Shown: piece by piece, positions 15,689 to 25,086 of the stretch | How the letters are laid out: each line of letters starts with the position of its first letter | Numbering within the stretch: position 1 is the stretch's first letter | DNA from: CAIWAH01 sp964602595 | GTDB lineage: Bacteria; Verrucomicrobiota; Verrucomicrobiia; Limisphaerales; UBA9464 | Assembly (NCBI GenBank): GCA_964602595.1 | Contig: CAZRRO010000018.1 | Span: 62,001 to 126,000, forward strand | Direction: 5' to 3' | DNA: 64,000 nucleotides | The notes under the pieces: model-generated | Told to the model about the DNA's origin: nothing | Seen by the model: only the letters and a program-made list of their open reading frames with translations | Databases searched by the model: none | Program-made: the position numbers and the translations under genes

Positions 15689-18286
15689 ATGAGCAAACAC
15701 CGCATTCTCATCGTCGAGGATGAAGCCATCATCGCCGCCGACCTTCAGCGCCGCCTCCGATCCTGTGGCCACGACCCGGTCGGCGTCGCCGCCTCGGGCG
15801 AGGAAGCCTGCCGGCAGGCCACCGACCTGAACCCCGACCTCGTCCTCATGGACATCGTGCTCCAGGGTGACATGGACGGCATCCAGGCCACCAAGTCGAT
15901 CCGGGAGAAGTCCGATGTCCCCGTCATCTTCCTGACCTCCCACGCGGACAACACGACCGTCCGCCGGGCCTGCGACACCGAGCCGTTTGGCTATATCCTT
16001 AAGCCGATCGACGAGCGCGAGCTGAGGGTGGGCATCGAGGTCGCCATCAAGCGGCACCGCGCGGAAACCGAACACCGGCAACTGGAGCGCTGGATGAATA
16101 CCACGCTCAACAGCATCGGCGACGGCGTGATTGCCGTGGACCGGGCGGGCCGGATCGTCCTCATGAATCCCTGCGCCGAAGGCCTGACCGGTTGGTCGCA
16201 GGCCGAGGCGCTTGACCGGCCGCTGGCCGACGTCTTCCGCCGGCGCCACGCGCTGACCGACACCGAGTTGCCGGATCCCGCCGCGCTCGCCATGGAACGG
16301 GCGACCGTGGTCCGCCTTGGGCAACCGGCCGTCCTGCGGCCTCGCCAAGGTGAGCCCATTCCCGTCGACGAAAGTGCCGCCCCCATCCGCGAACAGGACG
16401 GCACCGTCCACGGCGCGGTCATCGTCTTCCGCAACGCCAGCGACCGCGTCCGCGGCGAGGAGCATTTGGGCGCCCAGAATTCGGCGCTGGAACGGCAGCT
16501 TCGCCAGCGGACCGAGGAACTTTCCGCCACCGTCGAGGAGTTGGAACAATTCACGGGTTCGGTCGTCCACGACCTCCGCCAACCGCTCCAGACCGTCCAG
16601 GGATTCGCTGCCTTGCTGGCTTGGCGCATCGAAAGCCTGGGCGACGGCGAATCGGTGAACCTGCTCGCGCAAATCCAGGACGGCACATTGCGCATGGGAC
16701 ACCTGATCGACGCCTTCCAGCGCCTCGCCCGTTCGCACCGGCAGGACCTCAAGATCGAGCCCATCGATTCGGCCGCCATGGTCGCCGACTGCCTCGCCCG
16801 CCTGAAGCCGGAGGCCGGCCCGGTGGCCCCGGTGATCGAGGTCGGTGCCCTGCCCGCGGTGGACGGGGACTGGCAGCTGATCCACCAAGTCTGGATGAAC
16901 CTGCTGTCCAACGCGCTGAAATACAGCTCGAAGGTGCCGCAGCCCCGCATCTGGATCGCTTCCATGGCCACGGCCAACGAGTGCATTTTCCTCGTCCGGG
17001 ACAACGGCGCGGGCTTTGACATGCAGGCGGCCGAACGGCTGTTCAAACCGTTCCAGCGCCTGCATTCCGCCACCAGCTTCCCGGGCCACGGAATCGGCCT
17101 CAACACGGCGCGCCGGATCGTCCAACGCCACGGCGGCCGGATTTGGGCGGAGGCCGCGCCCGGCCGGGGCGCCACCTTCTGGTTCTCGTTGCCCAAGTCG
17201 TTCGCTTCGTCACCCCCGGCCAGGATCGCCCCGATTCCGCCACCGACAGTTGAGGAAACCGCGCCGTTCGCGTTTCCCGAAGAACCCGAACCGGCTTCCA
17301 CCGGACGCATTTTGATCGTGGAGGACCAGGCCATCATCGCCGCCGACCTTTCTTCGCGGCTGACCAAGCTCGGCCACCAGGTCGTGGGCACCGTCGCCAC
17401 CGGCGAGGCCGCGGTGGAATTGGCCCGGCGGATCCGGCCGTCGGTGATCCTGATGGACATCCAGCTTCAGTCCGGCATGGACGGCGTGCAGGCGGCCGCG
17501 GCGATCGGGCATGACCTGCATATCCCGGTCGTGTTCCTGACCTCGCATTCGGACCGGGCCACGTTCCAGCGCGCCAAGCAGGTGCGCCCGATGGGCTACG
17601 TGGTGAAACCGTTCCAGGACCGGGAACTTTCCATGGCGATCGAACTGGCCCTGCACCGGGCGGAGTCGGAAAAACGCGTCGCCGAATCGCACCGCTGGCT
17701 GAACACGACCCTGCGCAGCATCGGCGACGGCGTCATCGCGACCGATGCCCAAGGGGTCATCCGGTTCATGAACTCCGCCGCCGAAGCCCTGACCGGCTGG
17801 GAGGAGAAATTTGTCCTGGGCCGGGACCTTTCCAGCGCCTTCCTCGTCTATGACGCGGCCACCCGGCGGGTCATCAGCAGCCACGTCGCCACCGAACTCA
17901 AGTCCGGCCGCCTGAATGTCGCCGGGCGGGAGTCGATGCTGGTCGCCTTTGGCGGCGTCCACCGTCCCATCGAGGAACGCGGCTCCACGATCCGCGACGC
18001 CGACTGCCGCGTGATGGGCAGCATCCTCATCTTTCGCGACGTGTCGGACCGCAAGGCCGGCGAGGCGGAACGGGAAAAGATGATCGCCGACCTCACCAAG
18101 GCACTCAATGACGTGGAAACCCTGCAAGGATTGATTCCCGTCTGCGCCTGGTGCCGGAAGGTCCGGGACGACGACGGTTATTGGCGCCTGTTCGAGGACT
18201 ACGTGCGGCGCAAGACCAAGGCCGACATCACCCACAGCATCTGCCCGGCCTGCAGCCACACCCTCATTCCCGAGGAACCGGCCTGA
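15689..18286 (+). CDS. hybrid sensor kinase REC-PAS-HK-REC-PAS with C-terminal Cys4 module
   Basis: An 865-residue cytoplasmic protein. Receiver 1 (residues 4-120) has D55 in LVLMDIVLQG. PAS 1 is about 134-250. The kinase core has a phospho-acceptor His in VVHDLRQPLQ near 293 and an ATPase domain about 398-500 (NLLSNALKYSS, DNGAGFDM, GHGIGLNTARRI). Receiver 2 (540-655, LMDIQLQSGMDG) and PAS 2 (668-787) follow. The C-terminus carries C819-x2-C822, 29 residues, then C852-x2-C855, with the pattern CAWCRKVRDDDGYW and ICPACS. The same C-terminal module is found on other bacterial sensor proteins and looks metal-binding, with no established role. It is convergent with the next gene, 9 bases away. 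Confidence 0.92.
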   Translation: MSKHRILIVEDEAIIAADLQRRLRSCGHDPVGVAASGEEACRQATDLNPDLVLMDIVLQGDMDGIQATKSIREKSDVPVIFLTSHADNTTVRRACDTEPFGYILKPIDERELRVGIEVAIKRHRAETEHRQLERWMNTTLNSIGDGVIAVDRAGRIVLMNPCAEGLTGWSQAEALDRPLADVFRRRHALTDTELPDPAALAMERATVVRLGQPAVLRPRQGEPIPVDESAAPIREQDGTVHGAVIVFRNASDRVRGEEHLGAQNSALERQLRQRTEELSATVEELEQFTGSVVHDLRQPLQTVQGFAALLAWRIESLGDGESVNLLAQIQDGTLRMGHLIDAFQRLARSHRQDLKIEPIDSAAMVADCLARLKPEAGPVAPVIEVGALPAVDGDWQLIHQVWMNLLSNALKYSSKVPQPRIWIASMATANECIFLVRDNGAGFDMQAAERLFKPFQRLHSATSFPGHGIGLNTARRIVQRHGGRIWAEAAPGRGATFWFSLPKSFASSPPARIAPIPPPTVEETAPFAFPEEPEPASTGRILIVEDQAIIAADLSSRLTKLGHQVVGTVATGEAAVELARRIRPSVILMDIQLQSGMDGVQAAAAIGHDLHIPVVFLTSHSDRATFQRAKQVRPMGYVVKPFQDRELSMAIELALHRAESEKRVAESHRWLNTTLRSIGDGVIATDAQGVIRFMNSAAEALTGWEEKFVLGRDLSSAFLVYDAATRRVISSHVATELKSGRLNVAGRESMLVAFGGVHRPIEERGSTIRDADCRVMGSILIFRDVSDRKAGEAEREKMIADLTKALNDVETLQGLIPVCAWCRKVRDDDGYWRLFEDYVRRKTKADITHSICPACSHTLIPEEPA

Positions 18287-18295
18287 GCGGAACCA

Positions 18296-20092
18296 TCACG
18301 GCGCAGACGCAGCCGGCCCGGGTCGGGGACACAGTTCGGCCAGCCGGGCCTCGAGCGCTTGGAGGCGTCGTTCGAGCCGCTTCTGTTCTGTGATGTCCGC
18401 GAAGGAAGTGACCGCGGCATGCGGCCGGGCATCGCCGCCCCGGAACAGCGGCGAGGAGTTGACCCTGATCCAGCGCTCGGTGCCGTCCGGCAGGTGGAGG
18501 CCCATCACCACGTTGTGCTGCGGCTGACCGGTGCGGAGCACTTCCATCGCCGGATGCAGGTCGCCTGGGAACGGGCTCCCATCCTCCCGCACGGCCCGCC
18601 AACGCGGATCCACCGAGGTCCGCCCCATCATCTGGTCGCGGCTCAGTCCCAGGATGCGTTCGGCCGCCGGATTGCAGTCGGTTATGGCCCCGTCGGCGGC
18701 TTGAACCACGACCCCTTCGGCCACCGTGCTCAGGACCGAACGCAGGTGTTGCTGGCCGGCCAAACGGGCAAACGCGGACTCCGTTTCCATCGTGAGCACC
18801 CGCAGGAGCTCCAGTTCGGGGATCCCGGGCAGACGGGGCGCCCGGCTGGCGACGGTCAGCAGGCCGATGCGCTCACCGTCGGCGACCAAGGCGAGGCAAA
18901 GCTGGTGCCGGATGCCGAAGGCCTCGGCGACGGGGCGCTGCTCCGGGGACCGCTCGAACACGTCGACCAAGTCCAATGGCCCGGCAAAGGCGGCCGCCAC
19001 GTGCCCCGACACTCGGGGCAGACGGGCGACCTGCTCCAAGTAAGCCGGTTCCAGGCCGCGTTGGTGGCACAGCACGACGTCCGAGTTTTCAATCAGGTAA
19101 ATCGCGCCGCACTCCATCTGGGTCAGGTGGAGCGCCTCGCGCAGCAGGCACGCCAAGGCGGAATCCACGTCCGGGCAGGCGTTGATCGCCACCAGGCAGC
19201 GGTGGAGTTCGGCATTCGTCGCGGCGGTCGCCTGCAGCGACTGCAACGACTCCTTCCGATCCGTGATGTCGACGCAGGAGCCGATGTAGCCGGCGAATCC
19301 TCCGTCGGGAAAATAACGCGGCACTCCGTTGTTCAGGAGCCAGCGGTATCGGCCATCGTGGCGCCGCAAACGAAATTCCGACTGGAAGGCGCGGCGGGCC
19401 GAAAAGCTGCCCCAAAAAGCCTCGAGGCAGCGGGTGAGATCTTCCGGGTGGACGCCCTCCGTCCAACCTTCGCCCATTTCCCGGGCCAGCGGCCGCCCGG
19501 TAAACTCCAGCCAGGTGCGGTTGAAATAGGTGCAGCGCGACTGGGCATCCGCGGTCCAGATCAACACCGGCGCCGCATCGGCCATGGTCAGGAACCGCTG
19601 TTCACTCTCGTGGGCGGCCTGTTCGGCAACCCGCTTTTCCGTGAGGTCCAAGTTGACCCCGGAAACGCTGATGACCTGCCCACGGTCGTCAGTCTCGGAC
19701 TTGACGATGGCGCGGAGCCAGCGGGTGCGGCCGTCGGAGCGCCGGACGATCCGGTATTCCTGATCCATCACAACGCCTTCCCGTAGGCACTTGGCCAAGG
19801 CGCGTTCGAAATTGCCACGATCCTCCGCGTGCAGGAGTTCACGCCAGGCCTTCAAGGTCCGCTCGCGGGCTTCCGCCCATCCCATGATCCGGTCCAGTTG
19901 ACGCGAGGAAGTGAGCGCTCGCTCGACGACGTCGAACCGGAAGCTGCCCATGTTGGCGATCTCCTGGGCTTCGGTGAGCTCCAAGACCAACCGGGCCAAC
20001 TCCGCACGGTCCATCCGAACTGTCACGGCCTCAGAATCCGCAGGGCGGAAATTACGGGGAACTTTTTCGCAGGGGTCGAAAACTTCATCCAT
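18296..20092 (-). CDS. PAS-PAS-GAF-PAS protein without output domain
   Basis: A 598-residue soluble sensor. PAS 1 (about 45-150, with the PAC-like WLRAIVKSETDDRGQVISVSG region), PAS 2 (about 160-275, AAPVLIWTADAQSRCTYFN), GAF (about 290-440, CLVAINACPDVDSALACLL) and PAS 3 (about 450-570, VAEGVVVQAADGAITDCNPA). It ends in a short helix (LERRLQALEARLAEL) and a Pro/Ala tail with no kinase, GGDEF or HTH. Either it acts by protein contact or it has lost its transmitter. The ATG at 20092 (MDEVFDPCEK) is preferred to an ATG at 20182 because the extra 30 residues look non-coding. It converges on the hybrid kinase gene, possibly a functional partner. Confidence 0.85.
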   Translation of the reverse strand: MDEVFDPCEKVPRNFRPADSEAVTVRMDRAELARLVLELTEAQEIANMGSFRFDVVERALTSSRQLDRIMGWAEARERTLKAWRELLHAEDRGNFERALAKCLREGVVMDQEYRIVRRSDGRTRWLRAIVKSETDDRGQVISVSGVNLDLTEKRVAEQAAHESEQRFLTMADAAPVLIWTADAQSRCTYFNRTWLEFTGRPLAREMGEGWTEGVHPEDLTRCLEAFWGSFSARRAFQSEFRLRRHDGRYRWLLNNGVPRYFPDGGFAGYIGSCVDITDRKESLQSLQATAATNAELHRCLVAINACPDVDSALACLLREALHLTQMECGAIYLIENSDVVLCHQRGLEPAYLEQVARLPRVSGHVAAAFAGPLDLVDVFERSPEQRPVAEAFGIRHQLCLALVADGERIGLLTVASRAPRLPGIPELELLRVLTMETESAFARLAGQQHLRSVLSTVAEGVVVQAADGAITDCNPAAERILGLSRDQMMGRTSVDPRWRAVREDGSPFPGDLHPAMEVLRTGQPQHNVVMGLHLPDGTERWIRVNSSPLFRGGDARPHAAVTSFADITEQKRLERRLQALEARLAELCPRPGPAASAP

Positions 20093-20234
20093 GTCGTCTC
20101 GTCGGGCCGGGGTGGTTGCGCGCGGCCAACCATCGGCGGTCGGCCGTAAATCCGTCAACGATGCCGTGGCCAACGCGGTCACTACCCTGCCGGACCCGGC
20201 CTTGTCTGCCCGCCTTCCGGGACGGGTTCCCCGT

Positions 20235-20681
20235 TCAAGGCAGCAGGCGATTCACCAACCCGCTGAGCGCCTTGCCGTCGGCTCGGCCGGCCGCCTTGGC
20301 TTGGGCCACTTTCATCACGGCGCCCATGTCCTTCTTGGACGTCGCCCCAGCCTCGGCGATCGCCAACTTGACCAGCGCCTCCAGCTCTTCTGGCGAGAGC
20401 TGCTGCGGCAGGAACTCTGCCAGCACCTTGAGTTCGGCCGCCTCCTTCGCCGCCAATTCCGCGCGGCCGCCCCGCTCGAACTCTTCGATGGAGTCGCGGC
20501 GTTTCTTCGCCTCCTTCTGCACGACCACGAGCACGTCGGCATCCGGCAGCGGCTCCACCTTCTTCTCGATCTGGGCGTAGCCGATGGCGGACTTGAGCAT
20601 CCGGAGGGCACCGGTGCGGTCGGCGTCCTTGGCAAGCATGGAGGCCTTGAGTTCCGCGTTGATCTTCTCGACGAGCGTCAT
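20235..20681 (-). CDS. yqeY: YqeY / GatB-YqeY domain protein
   Basis: A 148-residue protein of the YqeY family, related to the tail domain of the amidotransferase subunit GatB. It starts TLVEKINAELKASMLAKDADRT, and the C-terminal half has the conserved FLPQQLSPEELEALV and MGAVMKVAQAKAAGRADGK blocks. Members may act on tRNA or in tRNA-dependent amidation, but the role is not settled. It follows the UVR-motif gene by 16 bases on the same strand, the last gene of a minus-strand group that includes rsmI. Confidence 0.93.
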   Translation of the reverse strand: MTLVEKINAELKASMLAKDADRTGALRMLKSAIGYAQIEKKVEPLPDADVLVVVQKEAKKRRDSIEEFERGGRAELAAKEAAELKVLAEFLPQQLSPEELEALVKLAIAEAGATSKKDMGAVMKVAQAKAAGRADGKALSGLVNRLLP

Positions 20682-20697
20682 GATGGGGTGGGCTGGG

Positions 20698-21456
20698 TTA
20701 TTCGGAGGCCTGGAGTTTCTTCATTTCGTCGCGGACCTTGGCGGCCTTCTCGTAGTCCTCGACCTGGATGGCCTCGTCGAGCTGGCGCTGGAGTTTTTCC
20801 AGCGCGGACAGCGGACGCTTGGCCTTGATCTCGCCCAGCCACTGGCGCAACGACGCGAGCTCGCCGCTGTTTTCCAGCAGGTCCTCCCGTTCGTTGTCGC
20901 GGAAGAAATTCTCGATCTCCTCGACGCCTTCCTCGATGGCCTTGCACGCCGCCGTGTAACGCTTGCGCTTCAGTTGCGCGGTGCCCCGGGCGCGGGTGCG
21001 CATCATGAGCAACTGGGGCACGAACTGGAGCAGCGACCAGGCGAGTTCCTCGCCCTTGGCGTATTCGGCCACGAACTCGAACACCGAAAGGTTCCGGTCG
21101 CAGTCACGCTCGACCAGGGCGAAGTCTTCCAGCTGGAAGAAGCAGATGTAGCGGTGGTGGAACTGGATGGCCTCCTGTTGCAGCCGGCCGCAGGCCTCGC
21201 CGTCCAGCGTGAAGTCGTCGTCGTTGCCGTGCTCTTCCTGGTGCTTCGCGAGCCGGTCCAGATGGAAGTCATACCACGTGTCGTGGCCCATCGGCCGTTT
21301 GCCGTCGGGCCGGCCCTCGACATTCATCTGGAGCACGCCCAAGTCGACGCGAAGCTGCACCTTTTCGGCACCGTCTTCGCCCGCAAACCGCCGGGCCACG
21401 ACCTGCCCCGGCTGGTAGTCCCAGTCGGCGAGCAGCTGCGAGATGTCGAACTTCAT
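20698..21456 (-). CDS. UvrB/UvrC-motif protein
   Basis: The 252-residue protein ends in a UVR motif (about residues 216-250: LEKLQRQLDEAIQVEDYEKA) that in UvrB and UvrC mediates their contact and in McsA-type proteins serves other interactions. The first 210 residues have an acidic, aromatic-rich body (DTWYDFHLDRLAKHQEEH) without a nuclease or helicase motif, so this is not an excision-repair enzyme. The ATG at 21456 (MKFDISQLLADWDY) is chosen; earlier ATGs add an unlikely tail. It is upstream of yqeY and 60 bases downstream of rsmI. Exact function unknown. Confidence 0.8.
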   Translation of the reverse strand: MKFDISQLLADWDYQPGQVVARRFAGEDGAEKVQLRVDLGVLQMNVEGRPDGKRPMGHDTWYDFHLDRLAKHQEEHGNDDDFTLDGEACGRLQQEAIQFHHRYICFFQLEDFALVERDCDRNLSVFEFVAEYAKGEELAWSLLQFVPQLLMMRTRARGTAQLKRKRYTAACKAIEEGVEEIENFFRDNEREDLLENSGELASLRQWLGEIKAKRPLSALEKLQRQLDEAIQVEDYEKAAKVRDEMKKLQASE

Positions 21457-21516
21457 TGGTGGCGCCAAGATGGGAACCATATGCCCCGGTGTCAAAGCCC
21501 GAGGCCGGACGCCAAG

Positions 21517-22260
21517 TTAAAGTTCCGCTTCCGGATCCGCATTTTCCGGCTTCCCGGAGGCGCCTTCAATCAGCACCACGAACTCGCCCTTGCGCGGACG
21601 GAGCTTCAGTTGGGCCGCCAACTCCGCCGGCGTGCCGCGCAGCCATTCCTCGAACTTCTTCGTGAGTTCCCGCGCCAGCACCACGCGCCGTTCCGGCATC
21701 GCGACCTGCAATTCCTCCAGCAGCCGTTCGACGCGGAAAGGCGATTCGTAAAGCACGAGCGTGCCAGGCAGGCGGCCGAGCGAGGCGAGGCGATTGGCGC
21801 GCTGCCCGGACTTGTGCGGCAGGAACCCGGCGAAGTGAAACTCGTCCGTCGGCAACCCGCTGGCGGTCAGGCCCACGACCATGGCGCACGCGCCGGGAAT
21901 AGCCTCGACGCGGCAACCGGCGGCGACCGCGGCCTCGACCACCCGCTGGCCCGGATCGCTGATGCCCGGCGAACCTGCATCGGTCACCAGCGCGATCTTT
22001 TCGCCGCGCCGCAACCGGCCGACGAATTCCTCGGACCGCTTCGCCTCGTTGAACTTGAAGTAGCTAAGCAGCGGCTTGCTGATCTCGAAGTGGCGCAGCA
22101 GTTGTCCGGTGTGCCGGGTGTCCTCCGCCGCAACCACGTCGCACTCGCGCAGCACGCGGAGGGCACGGAGCGTGATGTCCTCCAAGTTGCCGATCGGTGT
22201 GGCGACGAGGTAGAGCGTGCCGGGGACGAGCGGGGGCATCGTTTGTGGAGCGGCTTCCAT
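21517..22260 (-). CDS. rsmI: 16S rRNA 2'-O-ribose C1402 methyltransferase
   Basis: Methylates the ribose of C1402 in the decoding centre of 16S rRNA with SAM. The 247-residue protein has the tetrapyrrole-methylase-like fold markers: LYLVATPIGNLEDITLRAL at residues 16-34, AAEDTRHTGQLL, ALVTDAGSPGISDPG, and IPGACAMVVGLTASGLPTD. The C-terminal small domain of some RsmI proteins is absent, as is common. It follows a small hypothetical gene by 4 bases and precedes the UVR-motif gene, so it is probably in one operon with them. Confidence 0.96.
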   Translation of the reverse strand: MEAAPQTMPPLVPGTLYLVATPIGNLEDITLRALRVLRECDVVAAEDTRHTGQLLRHFEISKPLLSYFKFNEAKRSEEFVGRLRRGEKIALVTDAGSPGISDPGQRVVEAAVAAGCRVEAIPGACAMVVGLTASGLPTDEFHFAGFLPHKSGQRANRLASLGRLPGTLVLYESPFRVERLLEELQVAMPERRVVLARELTKKFEEWLRGTPAELAAQLKLRPRKGEFVVLIEGASGKPENADPEAEL

Positions 22261-22264
22261 AGAT

Positions 22265-22594
22265 TCACTGTGTCCGGTTCAAGCCTTCGTGCCAGCATAG
22301 CCAGCCAGCAAAACTTCGCATTCTGGCAACTCCAGCCTCATCCAGCCACGGGCTGGTTCGTTGCAAGATCGCGGAAAACTCGGCCTCAAATGCGGCAGTC
22401 CACGGAACACCGCCGGGGTAGTTGTATAGAAACTGCTCTGCCGTTCTGATGGTCAAATCCAGCGCCATCGTGATTTCAGCGGCACAATCTTCCCAACGTC
22501 GCAGGGCGAGAAATGCGGACAATCTGTCGCGGTTAGGGAACGTATGCACGTATGCACACAGGGCAGCGTTCAGCTTCTCCGAATCTAGATTCAC
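22265..22594 (-). CDS. hypothetical protein, 109 aa, coupled to ald
   Basis: A 109-residue soluble protein with no recognised family; Trp/Leu-rich segments such as RRWEDCAAEITMAL and SFAGWLCWHEGL suggest a small all-helical fold. It starts with GTG placed directly after the alanine dehydrogenase TAA stop (TAAGTG), so translation may be coupled by reinitiation. It ends 4 bases before rsmI. Lower GC content than its neighbours hints at later insertion into the operon. Confidence 0.6.
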   Translation of the reverse strand: MNLDSEKLNAALCAYVHTFPNRDRLSAFLALRRWEDCAAEITMALDLTIRTAEQFLYNYPGGVPWTAAFEAEFSAILQRTSPWLDEAGVARMRSFAGWLCWHEGLNRTQ

Positions 22595-23695
22595 TTAGAT
22601 TTTCGCCTCCGTGAACTCCATTCCATGTGCCTCCGCCACCGGCCGGCTGGTCAGTTTGCCCGCCATGACGTTGATACCGCCGAGCAGCGACGGCTGACGC
22701 CGGATCGCTTCGGCCAGGCCGTGGTCAGCCAGCGTCTCGATGTAACGGAACGTCGCGTTGGTCAGCGCCTGCGTCGCCGTGCGGGCGTAGGCGCCAGGCA
22801 TGTTCGCGACGCAGTAGTGAATGACGCCTTCCTCGACGAACACCGGGTCATGGTGCGTCGTCGGGCGCGATGTTTCCGCGCAGCCACCCTGGTCGATCGC
22901 GATGTCCACCAGCACGCTGCCCGGGCGCATCCTCCGCAGCATGGCGCGGTTGATGAGTTTCGGCGCCTTGGCCCCGGGCACCAGCACAGCCCCGATCAGC
23001 AAGTCCACCTGCGGCAACAGATCCACCAGATGTGCCTCGCTCGAATACAGCGTGTGCGCCGTGTGCAGCGTGATGTCGAGGAAGCGCATCCGCTCGATGT
23101 CCACCTCCAGGATCGTCACGTCGGCCCCGAGTCCCTGCGCCATGCGCGCGGCGTTCACGCCGGACACGCCGCCGCCGAGCACCACCACCTTGCCCGGCAA
23201 CACGCCCGGAACGCCGCCCAGCAGCGTGCCGCTGCCGCCCTGGTGTTTCGCGAGGTAGTAGCCGCCCACCAGCACGCTCATGCGCCCGGCGATCTCGCTC
23301 ATCGGCTCCAGCAACGGCAGCCGGCGGTTCACCTCCACTGTCTCGTAGGCGAGGCACGTTGCGCCGGATTTCAGCAACGCCTCGGTCAGCGGTTTGCTGG
23401 CGGCGAGGTGCAGATAGGTGAAGACCAGTTGCCCCGGACGCAGCAGCGGAAATTCGGCCGGCAACGGCTCCTTCACCTTCACGATCAGGTCCGCCTGCGC
23501 GAACACGGCAGCGTGCGACTCGGCCAACTCTGCGCCTGCCGCCACGTAATCCGCATCGGGATAGCCCGCCCCCACGCCGGCCCCGGGCTCCACCACAACC
23601 CGATGGCCGCGCCGGATGAGTTGGTAGGCCGCCGACGGCAAGAGCGCGACCCGATGTTCCTGTTCCTTGATCTCCCGCGGCACGCCAATCGTCAT
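22595..23695 (-). CDS. ald: alanine dehydrogenase
   Basis: Reversible oxidative deamination of L-alanine to pyruvate and ammonia with NAD. A 366-residue protein starting MTIGVPREIKEQEHRVALLP, the family signature. The catalytic Lys is in LIVKVKEPLP and the His in FTYLHLAAS. The Rossmann fold is VVVLGGGVSGVNAARMA followed by the acidic VTILEVD. The C-terminal MPGAYARTATQALTNAT is conserved. The ATG at 23695 is used. It heads the minus-strand group that continues into a small hypothetical gene and rsmI; the metabolic link to those genes is not obvious. Confidence 0.97.
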   Translation of the reverse strand: MTIGVPREIKEQEHRVALLPSAAYQLIRRGHRVVVEPGAGVGAGYPDADYVAAGAELAESHAAVFAQADLIVKVKEPLPAEFPLLRPGQLVFTYLHLAASKPLTEALLKSGATCLAYETVEVNRRLPLLEPMSEIAGRMSVLVGGYYLAKHQGGSGTLLGGVPGVLPGKVVVLGGGVSGVNAARMAQGLGADVTILEVDIERMRFLDITLHTAHTLYSSEAHLVDLLPQVDLLIGAVLVPGAKAPKLINRAMLRRMRPGSVLVDIAIDQGGCAETSRPTTHHDPVFVEEGVIHYCVANMPGAYARTATQALTNATFRYIETLADHGLAEAIRRQPSLLGGINVMAGKLTSRPVAEAHGMEFTEAKI

Positions 23696-23775
23696 GGACG
23701 AAGGGTTTTCCCGTTGGCCCCGCCCCGCAACCTTTCCTTGGCCCACCCTGCCCTAGCTTGCCCGCGCGTCCGAAA

Positions 23776-25086
23776 TCACCGGCCGACGGCTTCGGCTGCC
23801 GGCGCACGGAAGCCGAACTGCTGGCGGCTGGCCAACCTCATCTCGGTGCCATGGCCTGGAAGGACCGGCGGCAGATATCGGCCAGCGCGCATCCGGCACG
23901 GCTCGACGAAGTGTTCGTGCAGGTGGTCCACGAATTCGCACACGCGGCCGTCCCACGAGCCGCTGACGGCCACGAAGTCCACCATCGACAGGTGCTGCAC
24001 GGCCTCGCAAAGACCCACGCCGCCGCCGTGCGGGCACACGGGCACGCCGAACTTCGCGGCGAGGAGCAGGATCGCGAGGTTCTCGTTCACGCCGGCCACC
24101 CGGCAGGAATCAATCTGGCAGAAGGAAATCGCCCGTGCCTGGAGCAGTTGCTTGAACAGCACGCGGTTCATGCCGTGTTCGCCGGTGGCGACACCGATGC
24201 CCAGTGGTTCGAGGGCCCGCGCAATCGCCGCGTGGCCGAGGATGTCGTCGGGCGACGTCGGCTCCTCGATCCACCACGGCTGGAAGCGCGCGAGTTCCCG
24301 CATCCAGCCAATGGCCTGCGGCACGTCCCAGACTTGGTTGGCATCGACCATCAGTTTCCGGTCCCAGCCAATTTCCTCGCGGATGATGGCGAGGCGCCGG
24401 AGGTCATCCTGAAGGTCCCGGCCGACCTTCACCTTGATGTGGTTCCAACCCTCGGCGATCGCTTCGCGGCACAGGCGGCGGATCTTCTCGTCGGAATAGC
24501 CCAGCCAGCCGGCGCTGGTCGTGTAGGCGGGATAACCTTCGGCTTCGAGCCGGGCGAGGCGCTCCGCCTTGCCGGCTTCGGCGCGACGGAGAAGTTCCAG
24601 CGCCTCCGCCGGCGTGAGCGCGTCGGTGAGGTAGCGGAAGTCGACACACTGGACGAATTGCTCCGGGGAAAAGTCGGCAATCAGCCGCCAGAGCGGCGTG
24701 CGGGCAGCCTTGGCGTAAAGGTCCCAGAGGGCGTTGACCACCGCGGCGAGCCCAAGATGAATGGCGCCCTTGTCCGGGCCGAGCCAGCGCAACTGGGAAT
24801 CGCCGTTCAACGAACGCCAGAATGCGCCCGGGTTCGCGGCGAATTCCTCCAACGTGCGGCCGACGACGAGGTGTTCGTGGGCCCGGATCGCGGCGCACAC
24901 GACCTCGTTGCCGCGACCGATGGTGAAGGCGGAGCCGTGGCCCTCCAGCCCGTCGCCGGCGTCGGTATGCAGGATGACGTAGGCGGACGAGTAGTCCGGG
25001 TCCAGGTTCATCGCGTCCGAACCGTCGAGCTGCTGCGACGTGGGGAAGCGGATGTCTTCGATGCTAAGGCGGGTGATGCGCGGCAT
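23776..25086 (-). CDS. L-fuconate dehydratase (enolase superfamily)
   Basis: Dehydrates L-fuconate to 2-keto-3-deoxy-L-fuconate in L-fucose breakdown. The 436-residue length and sequence match the FucD/ENOSF1 group: GHGSAFTIGRGNEV in the capping domain, the catalytic KVKVG lysines, metal ligands in VDANQVW, IEEPTSPDD and ATGEHG, and CPHGGGVGLCEAVQHL near the C-terminus. Substrate is inferred from family resemblance. No other fucose gene is in the window. The ATG at 25086 starts MPRITRLSIEDIRFPTS. It lies 80 bases upstream of ald and divergent from the EF-G-like gene. Confidence 0.9.
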   Translation of the reverse strand: MPRITRLSIEDIRFPTSQQLDGSDAMNLDPDYSSAYVILHTDAGDGLEGHGSAFTIGRGNEVVCAAIRAHEHLVVGRTLEEFAANPGAFWRSLNGDSQLRWLGPDKGAIHLGLAAVVNALWDLYAKAARTPLWRLIADFSPEQFVQCVDFRYLTDALTPAEALELLRRAEAGKAERLARLEAEGYPAYTTSAGWLGYSDEKIRRLCREAIAEGWNHIKVKVGRDLQDDLRRLAIIREEIGWDRKLMVDANQVWDVPQAIGWMRELARFQPWWIEEPTSPDDILGHAAIARALEPLGIGVATGEHGMNRVLFKQLLQARAISFCQIDSCRVAGVNENLAILLLAAKFGVPVCPHGGGVGLCEAVQHLSMVDFVAVSGSWDGRVCEFVDHLHEHFVEPCRMRAGRYLPPVLPGHGTEMRLASRQQFGFRAPAAEAVGR

